Source of the DNA: Geodermatophilus normandii
GTDB taxonomy: Bacteria; Actinomycetota; Actinomycetes; Mycobacteriales; Geodermatophilaceae
Direction of reading: 5' to 3'
DNA: 64,000 nt
Assembly (NCBI RefSeq): GCF_003182485.1
Contig: NZ_QGTX01000001.1
Span: 682,001 to 746,000 of the forward strand
Below, in pieces: positions 1 through 9,534 of this stretch. The notes under the pieces are model-generated. The model was not told the DNA's origin and ran no database searches. It saw nothing but the letters and a program-made list of their open reading frames with translations. The number at the start of each line of letters is the position of its first letter. Position 1 is the stretch's first letter. A program made the translations under genes and the position numbers.

Positions 1-693
1 CAGCGCCTGGGCGGGGGTGTCGGCCTCCACCTGCACCGGCACCCGCGGCGCCCGCTCGCGCACGGCGGCCACGGCGGCGGCCACCGAGCCCGCGGCGGCG
101 ACGTGGTTGTCCTTCACCATCGCGACGTCGTAGAGGCCCATCCGCTTGTTCGACCCGCCGCCGCAGCGCACCGCGTACTTCTCCAGCGGCCGCAGGCCCG
201 GGGTGGTCTTGCGGGTGTCGAGGACGACGGCGCCGGTGCCCTCGACGGCGTCGACCCAGGCGCGGGTGGCGGTGGCGATGCCGCTGGCCCGGCTGGCGAT
301 GTTCAGCGCGCTGCGCTCGGCGGCCAGCAGCGCGCGCACCGGCCCGCGGACGGTGAGCAGCACGTCGCCGCGGCGCACGCGGTCGCCGTCGGCCGCTCCC
401 GCGGTCAGCGTGGCGCCGGGGGCCAGCCGGGTGAACACCCGGGCGGCCACGGGCAGACCGGCGACGACGCCGTCGGCGCGGGCGACGAGGTCGGCGGTGC
501 CGTACTGCGCCGGCGGGACGGTCGCGGCGCTGGTGACGTCGAGAGCGACGGCGAGGTCCGGTGCGCCGGGCAGCACCGCGCCGCCGGCGAGGTCCTCGGC
601 CAGCGTGCGCTCGACCAGGTCCTCGACCCAGGCCTCCGACAGCCCGGTGCCCTCCAGCGAGCGCGGGTCCCGGTCCACCGCCTCCCGGCTCAC
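1..693 (-). CDS. nadC: Nicotinate-nucleotide pyrophosphorylase (carboxylating), 3' end cut by window
   Basis: Quinolinate phosphoribosyltransferase, the step of de novo NAD synthesis that makes nicotinate mononucleotide from quinolinate and PRPP with loss of CO2. The reverse strand reads [14 protein letters not shown], then the family signatures [29 protein letters not shown] and KDNH, which carry the phosphate- and quinolinate-binding Arg/Lys residues. The GTG start at 693 overlaps the nadB stop by 4 bp (GTGA), so translation is probably coupled. About 230 residues are inside the window; the C-terminal part lies beyond base 1. The identification is firm; only the end is missing. Confidence 0.95.
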   Translation of the reverse strand, partial: MSREAVDRDPRSLEGTGLSEAWVEDLVERTLAEDLAGGAVLPGAPDLAVALDVTSAATVPPAQYGTADLVARADGVVAGLPVAARVFTRLAPGATLTAGAADGDRVRRGDVLLTVRGPVRALLAAERSALNIASRASGIATATRAWVDAVEGTGAVVLDTRKTTPGLRPLEKYAVRCGGGSNKRMGLYDVAMVKDNHVAAAGSVAAAVAAVRERAPRVPVQVEADTPAQAL

Positions 694-2372
694 CACGGCT
701 GCACCACCGGGGTGCCGACCGGGCGGCGGGTCAGGCGCAGGGCGCCCTCGGCGTCGAGGCGGACGTCGAGGTGCACCCGCCAGTCGGCCTCGGTGTCGGG
801 GTGGTCCTCGCGCCAGTGGCAGCCGCGGGTCTCCCGGCGGGCGGTGGCGGCGGCGGTCAGCGCGCTGGCGACGGTGAGCAGGTCGGTGGCCTCCCAGCTC
901 TCCACGCCCGGCGTGGCGCCGGCGCCGGTGGCCAGCCCGGCGGCGAGCGCGCCGAGCCGACCGGTGGCCTCGGCCAGGCCCGCGCCCGACCGCAGCGCGG
1001 CCACGCGGCCGGACATGGTCTCGGTGACCGCGAGCCGCCCGGCCGGGTCGAGCAGCCCGGACGTGCCGGCGACGGCCGCGCGGGCCGGCGCCGCCGGCGG
1101 CAGCGAGCGGGCCAGCTCCCCGCCGATGCGGGCCGCGAACACCAGGCCCTCGAGCAGCGAGTTCGACGCCAGCCGGTTGGCCCCGTGCACCCCCGTGCAG
1201 GCCACCTCGCCACAGGCGTACAGGCCGGGGACCGTGGTCCGCCCGGCCAGGTCGGTGACCAGCCCGCCGGAGGCGTAGTGCGCGGCGGGGGTGACCGGCA
1301 CGAGGTCGGTCACCGGGTCGACGCCGGCTGCCCGGCAGCTGGCCACGATGGTGGGGAAGCGCTGCTCGAGGCCGGGCACGGAGCGGGCGTCGAGCCAGAC
1401 GTGCTCGACGCCGTCGCGCAGCTGCACGCGGGTGATCGCCTTGGCGACGACGTCGCGCGGCGCGAGCTCGGCCAGCGGGTGGACGCCGACCATGAACCGC
1501 TCCCCAGCGCCGTCGCGCAGCACCGCGCCCTCGCCGCGCAGGGCCTCGCTGACCAGCGGCTGCTGCCCGCGGGCGCCGGGACCGAGGTACAGCGACGTCG
1601 GGTGGAACTGGACGAACTCCAGGTCGGTGGCGACCGCGCCGGCGCGCAGGCCGAGGGCCACGCCGTCGCCGGTGGACACCGACGGGTTCGTCGTCGCGGC
1701 GTAGACCTGCCCCATCCCGCCGGTGGCCAGCACGACCGCGCGGGCACGGACCGCGCCGACGCCGTCCTCGGTGCCCTCGCCCAGGACGTGCAGGGTGACG
1801 CCCGCGGCGCGGCCGGCGTCGTCGGTGAGCAGGTCGAGCACCATCGCGTGCTCGACGAGCGTGACGCCGGGGTCGCTGCGGACGGCGGCGTGCAGCGCGC
1901 GCTGCACCTCCGAGCCGGTGGCGTCGCCGCCGGCGTGCACGATCCGGTCGGCCGAGTGCCCGCCCTCGCGGGTGAGCAGCAGCCGGCCCGACGGGTCGCG
2001 GTCGAAGGCGGCGCCCCAGTCGATGAGCTGGTGCAGCCGGCCCGGGCCCTCGGTCACCAGCGCGGCGACGGCGTCGGGCTCGCACAGCCCGACGCCGGCG
2101 ACCTCGGTGTCGCGCGCGTGCGCCTCCGGGGTGTCGGCCGGGTCGAGCACGGCGGCGATCCCGCCCTGCGCCCAGCGGGTCGAGCCGTCGTCGACCCGGA
2201 CCTTGGTGACGACGGCGACCGACAGGCCCGCCGCCCGCGCGTGCAGCGCGACGCACAGGCCCGCGACGCCGGAGCCGACGACGCAGACGTCGGCCGTCAG
2301 CTCCCACCCGGGCGCCGGGGCGGCCAGCCGGGTGGGGAGACCGACCACCGGATCGGCCGCCAGGGAGGTCAC
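690..2372 (-). CDS. nadB: L-aspartate oxidase
   Basis: FAD enzyme that oxidises L-aspartate to iminoaspartate, the first step of de novo NAD synthesis. About 560 residues, usual for the family. The N-terminal dinucleotide-binding motif is [44 protein letters not shown] and the capping/catalytic stretch [19 protein letters not shown] are all present, followed by a short helical C-terminal domain. The GTG start at 2372 overlaps the panD stop by 4 bp and the stop overlaps the nadC start by 4 bp, so panD-nadB-nadC is one translationally coupled string. No nadA is in view. Because of the panC frameshift, the misread panC frame runs without a stop into this frame; that is an artefact, not a real fusion. 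Confidence 0.95.
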   Translation of the reverse strand: MTSLAADPVVGLPTRLAAPAPGWELTADVCVVGSGVAGLCVALHARAAGLSVAVVTKVRVDDGSTRWAQGGIAAVLDPADTPEAHARDTEVAGVGLCEPDAVAALVTEGPGRLHQLIDWGAAFDRDPSGRLLLTREGGHSADRIVHAGGDATGSEVQRALHAAVRSDPGVTLVEHAMVLDLLTDDAGRAAGVTLHVLGEGTEDGVGAVRARAVVLATGGMGQVYAATTNPSVSTGDGVALGLRAGAVATDLEFVQFHPTSLYLGPGARGQQPLVSEALRGEGAVLRDGAGERFMVGVHPLAELAPRDVVAKAITRVQLRDGVEHVWLDARSVPGLEQRFPTIVASCRAAGVDPVTDLVPVTPAAHYASGGLVTDLAGRTTVPGLYACGEVACTGVHGANRLASNSLLEGLVFAARIGGELARSLPPAAPARAAVAGTSGLLDPAGRLAVTETMSGRVAALRSGAGLAEATGRLGALAAGLATGAGATPGVESWEATDLLTVASALTAAATARRETRGCHWREDHPDTEADWRVHLDVRLDAEGALRLTRRPVGTPVVQPW

Positions 2373-2794
2373 CGGACGGGGACGCCGAGGTCGCTGCGCC
2401 GCTGGTCGGTCGCGCCGGGCACCGGCGCGGAGGGGTCGCCGCCCAGCTCGACGACGCGGTTGGCGCCGTCGACGTGCACGACCCTGGGGATGTGGCTCTT
2501 GGCCTCGGTCTCGTCCATCAGGCCGTAGCTGATGAGGATGACCAGGTCGCCGGGGTGGACCAGGTGCGCGGCGGCGCCGTTGATGCCGATGACCCCGGTG
2601 CCCCGCTGCCCGGGGATGACGTAGGTCTCCAGCCGCGCGCCGTTGGTCACGTCCACGATCGCCACCTGCTCGCCGGGGATGAGGTCCGCGGCGTCGAGCA
2701 GGTCCTCGTCGACGGTCACCGAGCCGACGTAGTGCAGGTCGGCCTGCGTCACCGTCGCCCGGTGGATCTTGGACTTGAGCATCGTGCGCATCAT
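2369..2794 (-). CDS. panD: Aspartate 1-decarboxylase precursor
   Basis: Makes beta-alanine from L-aspartate for pantothenate synthesis. A 141-residue pyruvoyl-enzyme precursor. The self-cleavage site is the Gly-Ser pair in [11 protein letters not shown]; Ser becomes the pyruvoyl group. [16 protein letters not shown] and the [10 protein letters not shown] core fit the family. The start is the first of two adjacent ATG codons (2794), preceded by GGAGAG; the second ATG would also work. The upstream panC stop, in its restored frame, overlaps this start as ATGA. The last ~20 residues are a low-complexity tail longer than in enterobacterial PanD, which is common in actinobacteria. Confidence 0.95.
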   Translation of the reverse strand: MMRTMLKSKIHRATVTQADLHYVGSVTVDEDLLDAADLIPGEQVAIVDVTNGARLETYVIPGQRGTGVIGINGAAAHLVHPGDLVILISYGLMDETEAKSHIPRVVHVDGANRVVELGGDPSAPVPGATDQRRSDLGVPVR

Positions 2795-3659
2795 CGGGGC
2801 TCTCCGTGGGGCTGGGTCGGGCGGGTGAGTGTGACCGCGACGTTGTCGAGGAGTCGGGTGCTGCCGGCGCGGGCGGCCAGCAGGAGTCGGGCGGGGCCGG
2901 CCACCGGCGGGGGCCCAGGTCGGGGTCGGTCAGCTCGAGGTAGTCGGGCACCAGCTCCGGCGCGGTCGCGAGGACCTCGCGGGCGGCGGCGAGGACGGCG
3001 TCGGCGCCGCGCGGGCCGGCGTCCGCCCCGGCGCGCAGCGCCCTGCTCAACGTCGCGGCGCGGGCGCGCTCTCCCGGCGCCAGGTAGCGGTTGCGGCTCG
3101 ACAGCGCCATGCCGTCGTCCTCGCGGACGGTGGGGACGCCGACGACCTCCAGCGGCAGCGCCAGCTCGCGGACCATCGCCCGGACGAGCGCGAGCTGCTG
3201 GTAGTCCTTCTCGCCGAAGAACGCGAGGTCGGGCCGGGTCAGGCCGAACAGCTTGGCGACGACGGTGAGCACGCCGGCGAAGTGGCCCGGCCGCACCGCG
3301 CCCTCGAGGACGGAGCCGAGCGGGCCGGGGTCGACGGTGACGCCGAGCGCCGCCGGCGGGTAGACCTCGTCGACCGGCGGGTGGAAGACGACGTCGGCGC
3401 CCTCCTCGGTGAGCGCGGCGAGGTCGGCGTCCCAGGTGCGCGGATAGCGGTCGAGGTCCTCGCCGGGGCCGAACTGCGTCGGGTTGACGAAGACCGACAC
3501 GACGACGCTGCCGGCCCGCTCCCGGGCGGCGCGGACCAGCGCGCGGTGCCCCTCGTGCAGGGCGCCCATCGTCGGGACCAGGGCGACCGGGCCGGGCAGC
3601 TGCGCGACGAGCGCGCGCAGGTCCGCGGCGGTCTCGGCGACGGCGGGCCGGGCGCTCAC
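2791..3659 (-). CDS. panC: Pantoate--beta-alanine ligase with apparent 1-nt frameshift near the 3' end
   Basis: ATP-dependent condensation of pantoate with beta-alanine to pantothenate. Frame 1 from GTG 3659 gives [15 protein letters not shown] (nucleotidyl-binding HxGH), [37 protein letters not shown] and SSRNRYL, so all active-site motifs are intact. After [12 protein letters not shown] (about base 2914) frame 1 becomes nonsense. In the next frame the expected end appears: [15 protein letters not shown], then TRLLDN, a Pro-rich tail and a TGA at 2793-2791 overlapping the panD ATG. One missing base in the GGGGGCCC run at 2909-2916 explains this and would give 289 residues, the normal length. 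Either a sequencing indel or a recent lesion affecting only the last ~45 residues. The GTG start overlaps the upstream DUF2520 stop by 4 bp. Confidence 0.85.
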
Positions 3660-4600
3660 CGCGAGCCCGCGGGGTCGGCGGCCTCGTAGAGCAGGTCGAG
3701 CAGCGGCGTGCCCTCGTGCCGCTTGAGCCGCCCCGCGGCCAGCGCGCGCTCGGTGGTCCGCTGCGCCATCACCACGTAGGCGGCCACCGACTCCGGCGCC
3801 CGCTCGGTGAGCGTCTCGAGGTGGTCGGCCACCGTGCCGACGTCGCCGCGGCTGACCGGGCCGGTCAGCCCGCGGTCGCCCCGGCGCAGACCGTTGTCGA
3901 GCGCGGCGGTGAGCAGCGGGGTGAGCACCCGGGCCGGGGCGTCGACGCCGGCCTCGCGCAGCAGGTCGGCGGCCTCGGCGACGAGGGTGACCAGGTGGTT
4001 GGCGCCGGTGACCAGGGCGGCGTGGTAGAGGCGCCGGTCGGCCTCGGCGACGAAGAACGGCTCGCCGCCCATCTCGAGGACCAGGGTCTCGGCGACCGGC
4101 CGGTGCTCGGGGCGGCTGGTGACGCCGAAGGGGGCGCCGGTGAGCCGGTCGGCGTCCTCGGGGGCGCCGGTGAAGGTCATGGCCGGGTGCAGGGCCAGCG
4201 GGAGGACGCCGGCCCGCTCGGCGGGGGCGAGCGCGGCGAGGCCGTGCGCGCCGGAGGTGTGGAACGCCAGCTGGCCGGCCCGCCAGGAGCCGGTCTCGGC
4301 GAGGCCGGCGACCAGGCCGGGGAGCGTGTCGTCGGGAACGGCGAGGACCACGAGGTCGGCGGCGGCGACCACCTCGTCGGCGGGCAGCAGCGGGGTGCCG
4401 GGCAGCAGCCGGGCGGCGCGCTCGGCGGAGGCGGTGGAGACGCCGGAGGCGGCGACCACGTCGTGGCCGGCGGCGGCGAGGGCGGCCCCGAGGACGGCGC
4501 CGACGCGGCCGGCGCCGACGACTCCGATCCGGAGCCGGGCGGGGGCGCTGGCGGCGGGCGGGAGCCCGGCAGCGCGGGGGGTCCTGCGGGCAGCAGGCAT
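3656..4600 (-). CDS. Rossmann-fold DUF2520 protein (ketopantoate reductase-like)
   Basis: A 314-residue NAD(P)-dependent dehydrogenase-like protein. The Rossmann motif [20 protein letters not shown] starts near residue 25, after a Pro/Ala-rich leader. [18 protein letters not shown] and LHPAMTF follow, then a helical C-terminal DUF2520 domain with [13 protein letters not shown]. It sits directly upstream of panC with a 4-bp overlap, the arrangement seen at Rv3603c-panC in mycobacteria. That position and its likeness to 6-phosphogluconate/ketopantoate reductases suggest a role in the pantoate branch, but the substrate is not shown here. The ATG at 4600 has a GGAG-type ribosome site 7 nt upstream; the 4601-4927 gap is the likely promoter of the pan-nad operon. 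Confidence 0.85.
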   Translation of the reverse strand: MPAARRTPRAAGLPPAASAPARLRIGVVGAGRVGAVLGAALAAAGHDVVAASGVSTASAERAARLLPGTPLLPADEVVAAADLVVLAVPDDTLPGLVAGLAETGSWRAGQLAFHTSGAHGLAALAPAERAGVLPLALHPAMTFTGAPEDADRLTGAPFGVTSRPEHRPVAETLVLEMGGEPFFVAEADRRLYHAALVTGANHLVTLVAEAADLLREAGVDAPARVLTPLLTAALDNGLRRGDRGLTGPVSRGDVGTVADHLETLTERAPESVAAYVVMAQRTTERALAAGRLKRHEGTPLLDLLYEAADPAGSR

Positions 4601-4927
4601 CGGACACTCCTCGTTCCAGTCCCTGGCGGGTACCGGACTCGGTGGGCGGGCCGTCGGCGCTGGCGGCCCTGGTGGTGCTGGTCGTTCGGCGGTGCCGGTC
4701 GTGCTCGGTGGTGCGGCAGTGCGGCGGGGCGTCCGCTGCGACCGGGTGTGTCACGCGGGCGACGCGCCGACGCGAGTGTGTGACCGCCTGCGGTCCCCTG
4801 CAACGCTGCGGCACTGTGGGGTGCCTCACGTGTCCCCCCGGGAGGGGGCCGAGGACGGCCGGAGGGCCCGCCCTACCGTGGGCGGCGTCACCGGCGCCGT
4901 GGCCGGCCGAACCGACAGGAGCGCGAC
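4601..4927. promoter_or_regulatory. Divergent promoter region between the pan/nad operon and the SDR gene
   Basis: A 327-bp gap with no convincing reading frame. On the plus strand TACCGT at 4874-4879 is a plausible -10 box, giving a leader of about 40 nt that ends with AGGA before the GTG at 4928. I found no clear -35 box and no riboswitch-like fold. For the minus-strand operon I see only the ribosome site beside 4600; its promoter was not located. Confidence 0.4.
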
Positions 4928-5674
4928 GTGGGCACGTTCGAGGGACGCACCGCACTGGTCACCGGCGGCAGCCGCGGTATCGGGCTGGCCATCGCCCGCA
5001 GCCTGGTCGACCGGGGAGCGCGCGTGGTGCTCACCGCCCGCAAGCCGGAGGCGCTGGAGGAGGCGGTGGCCTCGCTCGGCGGGCCGGAGGTCGCCGTCGG
5101 GGTCCCGGGCAACGCCGGGGACGCCGGGCACCGCGCCGAGGCCGTGCGCACCGCGGTCGAGCGCTTCGGCAGCCTCGACCACCTGGTGGGCAACGTCGGC
5201 ATCAACCCGGTCTACGGCCCCGTGGTCGACCTCGAGCTCGACGCCTTCCGCAAGATCCTCGACACCAACGTCGTCGGCACGCTCGGGCTGGTGCAGGAGG
5301 CCTGGCGGGCGTGGATGGGCGAGCACGGCGGCTCGGTGCTCGTGGTCGCGTCGGTGGCCGGGCTCAAGGCCTCGCCCAACATCGCCGGCTACGGCGTGAG
5401 CAAGGCGGCACTGATCAACCTGGTCACCCAGCTGGCCGTCGAGCTCGGCCCGAGGGTGACGGTCAACGCCGTCGCGCCGGCCGTGGTCAAGACCCGCTTC
5501 GCCGGCGCGCTGTACGAGGGCCGCGAGGCGGAGGCCGCCGCCGCCTACCCGGCCGGGCGCCTCGGCGAGCCGGAGGACATCGGCGAGGCCGCGGCCTACC
5601 TGCTCGGCGCCGGCTGGGTCACCGGGCAGACCCTGGTGCTCGACGGCGGCGCGCTCTCCCGCGGTCCCGCCTAG
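4928..5674 (+). CDS. SDR-family oxidoreductase (FabG-like)
   Basis: Classical short-chain dehydrogenase/reductase, 248 residues. The cofactor motif [10 protein letters not shown] is at residues 12-21, with NVGIN in place of the usual NNAG, catalytic Ser in VVASVAG, YGVSK with Tyr and Lys in the right spacing, and the C-terminal GQTLVLDGG of FabG-like enzymes. Arg after the glycine motif and ARKPE at the end of strand 2 suggest NADP(H), which is inference. The GTG start has AGGAG upstream. The stop overlaps tail-to-tail with the next minus-strand gene (CTAG at 5671-5674). The substrate is unknown. It interrupts the otherwise conserved DUF6779-DUF2520 neighbour pair. Confidence 0.9.
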   Translation: MGTFEGRTALVTGGSRGIGLAIARSLVDRGARVVLTARKPEALEEAVASLGGPEVAVGVPGNAGDAGHRAEAVRTAVERFGSLDHLVGNVGINPVYGPVVDLELDAFRKILDTNVVGTLGLVQEAWRAWMGEHGGSVLVVASVAGLKASPNIAGYGVSKAALINLVTQLAVELGPRVTVNAVAPAVVKTRFAGALYEGREAEAAAAYPAGRLGEPEDIGEAAAYLLGAGWVTGQTLVLDGGALSRGPA

Positions 5675-6813
5675 TCGCGGTAGCGCCGCCGGCGGCCGCC
5701 GGGGGTGACCCCGCTCTCGGCGAGGATCTGCGCCAGCCGTGCGGAGCCGGCATCCTCCTCGTCCCGGGGGACGGGCGTCACGTGGGCGCCGTGTCCCGCG
5801 GCGGTGGCGTGCACGGAGGGCCGCTCGACGGTGAGCTGCTCGGCCGGTGCCGGCGGCAGGAGGTCGACGGCCAGGTCGGTGCGGCGGCGGCGCGGGGCGC
5901 CCGCGTCCACGGGGACCGGCGGCGGGGTCAGTACGCGGGCGACCGGCTCGGGGTCGGGGGACACCACCGGGACGGCCACCGTCGCGGGAGCTGGGGCGCC
6001 CGGCCAGCCGCCGAGCTCGCGGTGGACGTCGGCGTGCCATCCCACCTGAGCGGCGACCTGGGTGGTCACCTGCGCCGTCGCCGCCGTCGCGGGCTCCAGC
6101 GGCTCCCGCCCGGTGCGCACCGACTGCGTCCGCATGACGACCCGCTCGACGTGCATCTCCCCCGCGTGGTGCAGGTCGCCGGCGTGCCGCTCGGTCAGCT
6201 CGGTGCGCAGCCGGCCGACGTCGGCCCGGAGCCCGGCCAGCTCGGTGCGCAGGCCGGCGAGCCGGGCGAGGTCGGCCCGCAGCGCACCGACCGCGGCGAC
6301 CTCGGTGCGCAGCGCGTCGAGGCCGGTCAGGTCCCTGCGCAGCCCGGCCAGCTCGCTGCGGAGGCCGTCGAGCTCGCGGCGCATCGCGGCCTCCGCCTCA
6401 CCGCGGACCCGCAGCTCCAGCTCCAGCTCGGCCTGCCGGTGCACCGCCGCCTCGCGCTCGAGCTCGGCCTCGAAGGTGCGGCGCAGCTCCGCCTCCACCG
6501 CGGCGGCGTCGGGGCCCGCGGGCGCGGTGGTCTCAGGTGCGGTGGCCTCGGGCCCGGTGGCCTCGGGCCCGGTGGCCTCGGGCGCCGTGACCTCGGGGCG
6601 TCGACCGGTGGCGAACGCGGCGCCCAGGCAGGCCCAGGCGACGGCGACCACCGAGACGCGGAGCACCCGCGGGTCGTCGGACAGGAAGACGACGGCCGTG
6701 GCGGCGGCGGCGAGCAGGCACGCCGCGACGAGTCCCGCCACGCGCAGCCCGGACGGTCGCGCCGTCGTGCGCGCAGCCGAGCCGGCCGCGTCCCCCGTCG
6801 TCCGCATGCCCAT
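5671..6813 (-). CDS. Membrane-anchored coiled-coil protein (Rv3604c-like, probably DUF6779)
   Basis: A 380-residue protein with two N-terminal transmembrane helices (about residues 25-45 and 50-68), then a VTAPEATGPEATGPEAT repeat linker. A long charged coiled coil follows (about residues 100-210), rich in LRTELAGLR-type heptads, and a Pro-rich tail ends in GRRRRYRD. No catalytic motif is visible. The match to Rv3604c rests on architecture and on position between folK/DUF3180 and DUF2520/panC, which is the mycobacterial order once the inserted transporter and SDR genes are removed. Start at ATG 6813; ATG 6807 is equally possible and neither has a strong ribosome site. Its function is unknown. 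Confidence 0.7.
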   Translation of the reverse strand: MGMRTTGDAAGSAARTTARPSGLRVAGLVAACLLAAAATAVVFLSDDPRVLRVSVVAVAWACLGAAFATGRRPEVTAPEATGPEATGPEATAPETTAPAGPDAAAVEAELRRTFEAELEREAAVHRQAELELELRVRGEAEAAMRRELDGLRSELAGLRRDLTGLDALRTEVAAVGALRADLARLAGLRTELAGLRADVGRLRTELTERHAGDLHHAGEMHVERVVMRTQSVRTGREPLEPATAATAQVTTQVAAQVGWHADVHRELGGWPGAPAPATVAVPVVSPDPEPVARVLTPPPVPVDAGAPRRRRTDLAVDLLPPAPAEQLTVERPSVHATAAGHGAHVTPVPRDEEDAGSARLAQILAESGVTPGGRRRRYRD

Positions 6814-6890
6814 CAGGGTAACGGTCAGCGAGCCTCCGACTCCGGCACGGAGTCGTCCGTGCCGGAGCCGCTGCCGCTGCCGCTGGTGCC

Positions 6891-7904
6891 CTACTGCCGG
6901 GCGAGGGCGCCGTCGGAGCTGAAGACCAGGCCCATCGAGACCTCGCCCTGCGTGATGGCGGCCTTGGTGGCCGGGCCGCCGGCGTCGAACTCGCGGAACT
7001 CGGCGAACGTCAGGCCGTAGGTCTCCTCCAGGCCCGGCTGGCAGTACGGCCGGGTCGGGCACTCGGCCGGGCCGCCGAGGACCAGCGACCCGTCGCCGCA
7101 CGCGTCGGCGAGCTCCGACAGCGTCGTCACGCCGAGCCGGTCCGCGAACTCCTGCGTGACCGCGAAGGCGTTCTGGTCGGCGGCCTCCGACGGCGTGCCG
7201 AAGGTCAGCCCGACCCGGTCGGCCAGCGGCTGCAGCGCGTCGCGGGTGGCCTGCGCGTCACCGCTGGCGATCGGGGTCGGGTTGGCGCCGTTGACCTGCG
7301 TGTTGAGGGCCTCGGTCACGGTGGCCAGGTACTCGGGGAAGACCTGCAGGTCGGTGCCGGAGATGAGCGCCGGCAGGTACAGGTCGCGGTTGCCGACCTC
7401 GCGCACGGTGGCGTCGAAGCCCGCCGCCCGCAGGACCCCGGCGTAGACGTTGCCCAGGATCGTCGACTCGGTGAAGTTGCCCGCGCCCACGACGATCGGG
7501 CCGCTGCCCTGCTCGAGGCCGTCGGTGACGCCGCTGTCCTCGACCCACGCGGCCGCGACGTCCTCGGCGCTCTGCCGCTCCAGGTCGACGGCGGCGTTCA
7601 TGTCGATGAGCTGGTCGGTGGTGAGCGCGGCCGAGACCGCGTCGAGGGCCGGGACCAGCGCGGGGTTGGCCGCGGCGGTGGCCGCGGTGACCGCCGGCAC
7701 GATGTTGTCGGCGTTCTGCAGCTCCTGGTCGTCCTCGAGCACGACGAGCTGGTCGCCGGGCACCGGGGCGCAGGCGTCGCCGCTGGCGGCCGAGCCGCTG
7801 GTCCCGGTGGCGCCGCCGGTCCCCGAGGAGCCGGACTCGCCGCAGGCGGCGGTCAGCAGGAGGCCGGTGAGCAGGAGAGGGGCGAGGGCGCGCTGCTTGC
7901 GCAT
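6891..7904 (-). CDS. Osmoprotectant/glycine-betaine ABC transporter lipoprotein, apparently circularly permuted
   Basis: Substrate-binding lipoprotein of an OpuC/ProX-type importer, 337 residues. Lipobox LLTAAC with Cys21, then a Gly/Ser linker. The domain order is unusual. Residues ~52-127 (LVVLEDDQELQ..., LDAVSAALTTDQLIDMNAAV, ...VAAAWVEDSG) are what normally forms the C-terminal end of OpuAC/ProX proteins. They are followed by the normal N-terminal part (IVVGAGNFTEST, then YLPALISGTDLQVFPEYL) and the middle part ending AAITQGEVSMGLVFSSDGAL, where the LVVLEDD strand would usually come next. The sequence is thus the standard fold cut and rejoined. Start ATG 7904 has AAGGCGG upstream. It lies 161 bp downstream of the permeases. 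Confidence 0.88.
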   Translation of the reverse strand: MRKQRALAPLLLTGLLLTAACGESGSSGTGGATGTSGSAASGDACAPVPGDQLVVLEDDQELQNADNIVPAVTAATAAANPALVPALDAVSAALTTDQLIDMNAAVDLERQSAEDVAAAWVEDSGVTDGLEQGSGPIVVGAGNFTESTILGNVYAGVLRAAGFDATVREVGNRDLYLPALISGTDLQVFPEYLATVTEALNTQVNGANPTPIASGDAQATRDALQPLADRVGLTFGTPSEAADQNAFAVTQEFADRLGVTTLSELADACGDGSLVLGGPAECPTRPYCQPGLEETYGLTFAEFREFDAGGPATKAAITQGEVSMGLVFSSDGALARQ

Positions 7905-8065
7905 GGTGGTCCGCCTTCTGTGTCCCGTGCGGCGTGCGGCCGCGACGCGTGTCTGGCGGGGTGAGCCCGCGCGGGACATGCAACCCCCGGGGCTCGGACC
8001 CGGGCAATCGCCGCACGGATGTGTTGCGCGGTCGTTACACCGCCGCGCTCACGACGAGATCCGGC

Positions 8066-8803
8066 TCACAGCGGGACGCCGCTGGCCGTGGGTTCCGGAA
8101 CGGATCCGGCCCTCGGCGTCGTCCTGACCTGCAGGAACGGCAGCCGCCGGGGGCCGGGGGTCACCGCCCAGGACAGCGTCGCGAGCAGCAGTTCGGTCAG
8201 CAGCGCCAGGCCGGCCACGAGGATGGCGCCGGCGATCATCACGCCGTAGTCCTGCTGGCCGAAGCCGAGGTTGATCAGCCGGCCCAGCCCTCCCCCGCCG
8301 ACCAGCGCGGCCAGGCCCGCCGTCGCCACCACCTGCACCGCGGCGGTGCGGATGCCGGTGGCGACCAGCGGCAGGGCCAGCGGCAGCTCGACGCGGCCGA
8401 GGACCTGGGCGCGGCTCATGCCCATCCCGCGCGCCGCCTCGCGGACCTCGGCGTCGACGCCGCGGAAGCCGACGAAGGTGTTGGTGAGGATCGGCGGGAT
8501 CGCGAACACCGCCAGGGCGATCGTCGTCGCGCGGTTGCCGAAGCCGATGGGGCTGACGGCGAAGAGGGTGAGCAGCGCCAGCGTCGGGACGGCCCGGCTG
8601 ACGTTGGACAGGACGACGACCATGCCCGCGCCGCGGCGCGCCGTGCCGAGGGCGACGCCGACCGGCAGGGCCACCACCATCGCCGCCAGCACCGCGACGG
8701 CGGAGATGCCGACGTGCTCCAGCGCGAGGTCGGTGATCCCGTTCGGCCGGGTCCAGTTGAACGGGTCGTTGAGGTACGTGATCGCCCGGCTGACGTCGTT
8801 CAC
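8066..8803 (-). CDS. Osmoprotectant ABC transporter permease (second)
   Basis: Integral membrane permease of the OpuCB/OpuCD, ProW type, 245 residues with about six transmembrane helices. The ATPase-contact loop reads REAARGMGMSRAQVLGRVELPLALP, the EAA motif. LVGGGGLGRLINLG near the end is typical of the family. The GTG start at 8803 overlaps the stop of the upstream permease by 4 bp, so the two permeases are translationally coupled and probably form a heterodimer with the ATPase encoded at 9535. The C-terminal tail after about residue 215 is a poorly conserved cytoplasmic stretch. Confidence 0.92.
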   Translation of the reverse strand: MNDVSRAITYLNDPFNWTRPNGITDLALEHVGISAVAVLAAMVVALPVGVALGTARRGAGMVVVLSNVSRAVPTLALLTLFAVSPIGFGNRATTIALAVFAIPPILTNTFVGFRGVDAEVREAARGMGMSRAQVLGRVELPLALPLVATGIRTAAVQVVATAGLAALVGGGGLGRLINLGFGQQDYGVMIAGAILVAGLALLTELLLATLSWAVTPGPRRLPFLQVRTTPRAGSVPEPTASGVPL

Positions 8804-9531
8804 GCCCGCACCGCCCGCGCCCAGGGGGTCAGCGCCCGCTCGGCGCCGGCCAGCAGGACGTCGGCCAGCAGCGCCAGCAGCACGCAGCCGACGGCGCCGG
8901 TGACGATCTCCGCGCGGTAGAAGTTCGCGGCGAACCCGCCGGTGATGAGCTGCCCGAGCCCGCCGTGGCCGACCAGGACGCCGACCGTCGTCAGCGCCAC
9001 CGTGGACACCGTGGCGATCCGCAGCCCGGCCATGAACGCCGGGAGCGCGAGCGGCAGGTCCACCCGCCAGAACGTCTGGGCCGCCGACAGTCCCATCCCC
9101 CGCGCCGCCTCGCGGACGTCGGCGGGGACGCCCTGCAGGCCGGCCAGGAAGTTCCGCACGAGGATCACCAGCGAGTACGCGACCAGGCCGATCAGCACGG
9201 TGTTCGACGACAGCCCCGTGAACGGCACCAGCAGCGCGAACAGCGCCAGCGACGGGATCGTGTAGACGACCGTGGACAGGCCCAGGACCGGCGCCGAGAG
9301 GTAGCGGCTGCGCCGCGCCAGCAGGGCCAGCGGCAGCGCGACGGCCGCGCCGATGACCACCGCCAGCACGGTGAGCCGCACGTGCTCGCCGGTGTAGGTC
9401 AGGATGGAGTCCCAGTTGTCGGTCACGTAGGACGGGTCGAACCACGGGTTCGGGGCCTCGTCCACCGCGAGCAGCCCCACCGCGGGGTCGCTCACCGCGT
9501 CCAGCAGAGGGCGCGTACCCAGGGAGGTCAC
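8800..9531 (-). CDS. Osmoprotectant ABC transporter permease (first)
   Basis: Paralogous permease of the same importer, 243 residues. EAA loop REAARGMGLSAAQTFWRVDLPLALP; VGHGGLGQLITGGF near the C-terminus. The chosen GTG start (9531-9529) lies only 3 bp from the divergent ATPase start at 9535, leaving no room for two conventional promoters; a start further in cannot be excluded (several GTG codons follow). First gene of the permease-permease-binding protein string on the minus strand. Confidence 0.9.
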   Translation of the reverse strand: MTSLGTRPLLDAVSDPAVGLLAVDEAPNPWFDPSYVTDNWDSILTYTGEHVRLTVLAVVIGAAVALPLALLARRSRYLSAPVLGLSTVVYTIPSLALFALLVPFTGLSSNTVLIGLVAYSLVILVRNFLAGLQGVPADVREAARGMGLSAAQTFWRVDLPLALPAFMAGLRIATVSTVALTTVGVLVGHGGLGQLITGGFAANFYRAEIVTGAVGCVLLALLADVLLAGAERALTPWARAVRA

Positions 9532-9534
9532 GCC

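Noticed and set aside
690-4955. A 1421-codon open frame covering nadB, panD, panC and beyond
   Set aside because: It arises only because the panC frameshift joins panC to the nadB frame. The upstream part is an antisense or out-of-frame shadow of the DUF2520 gene. It is not a fusion protein.
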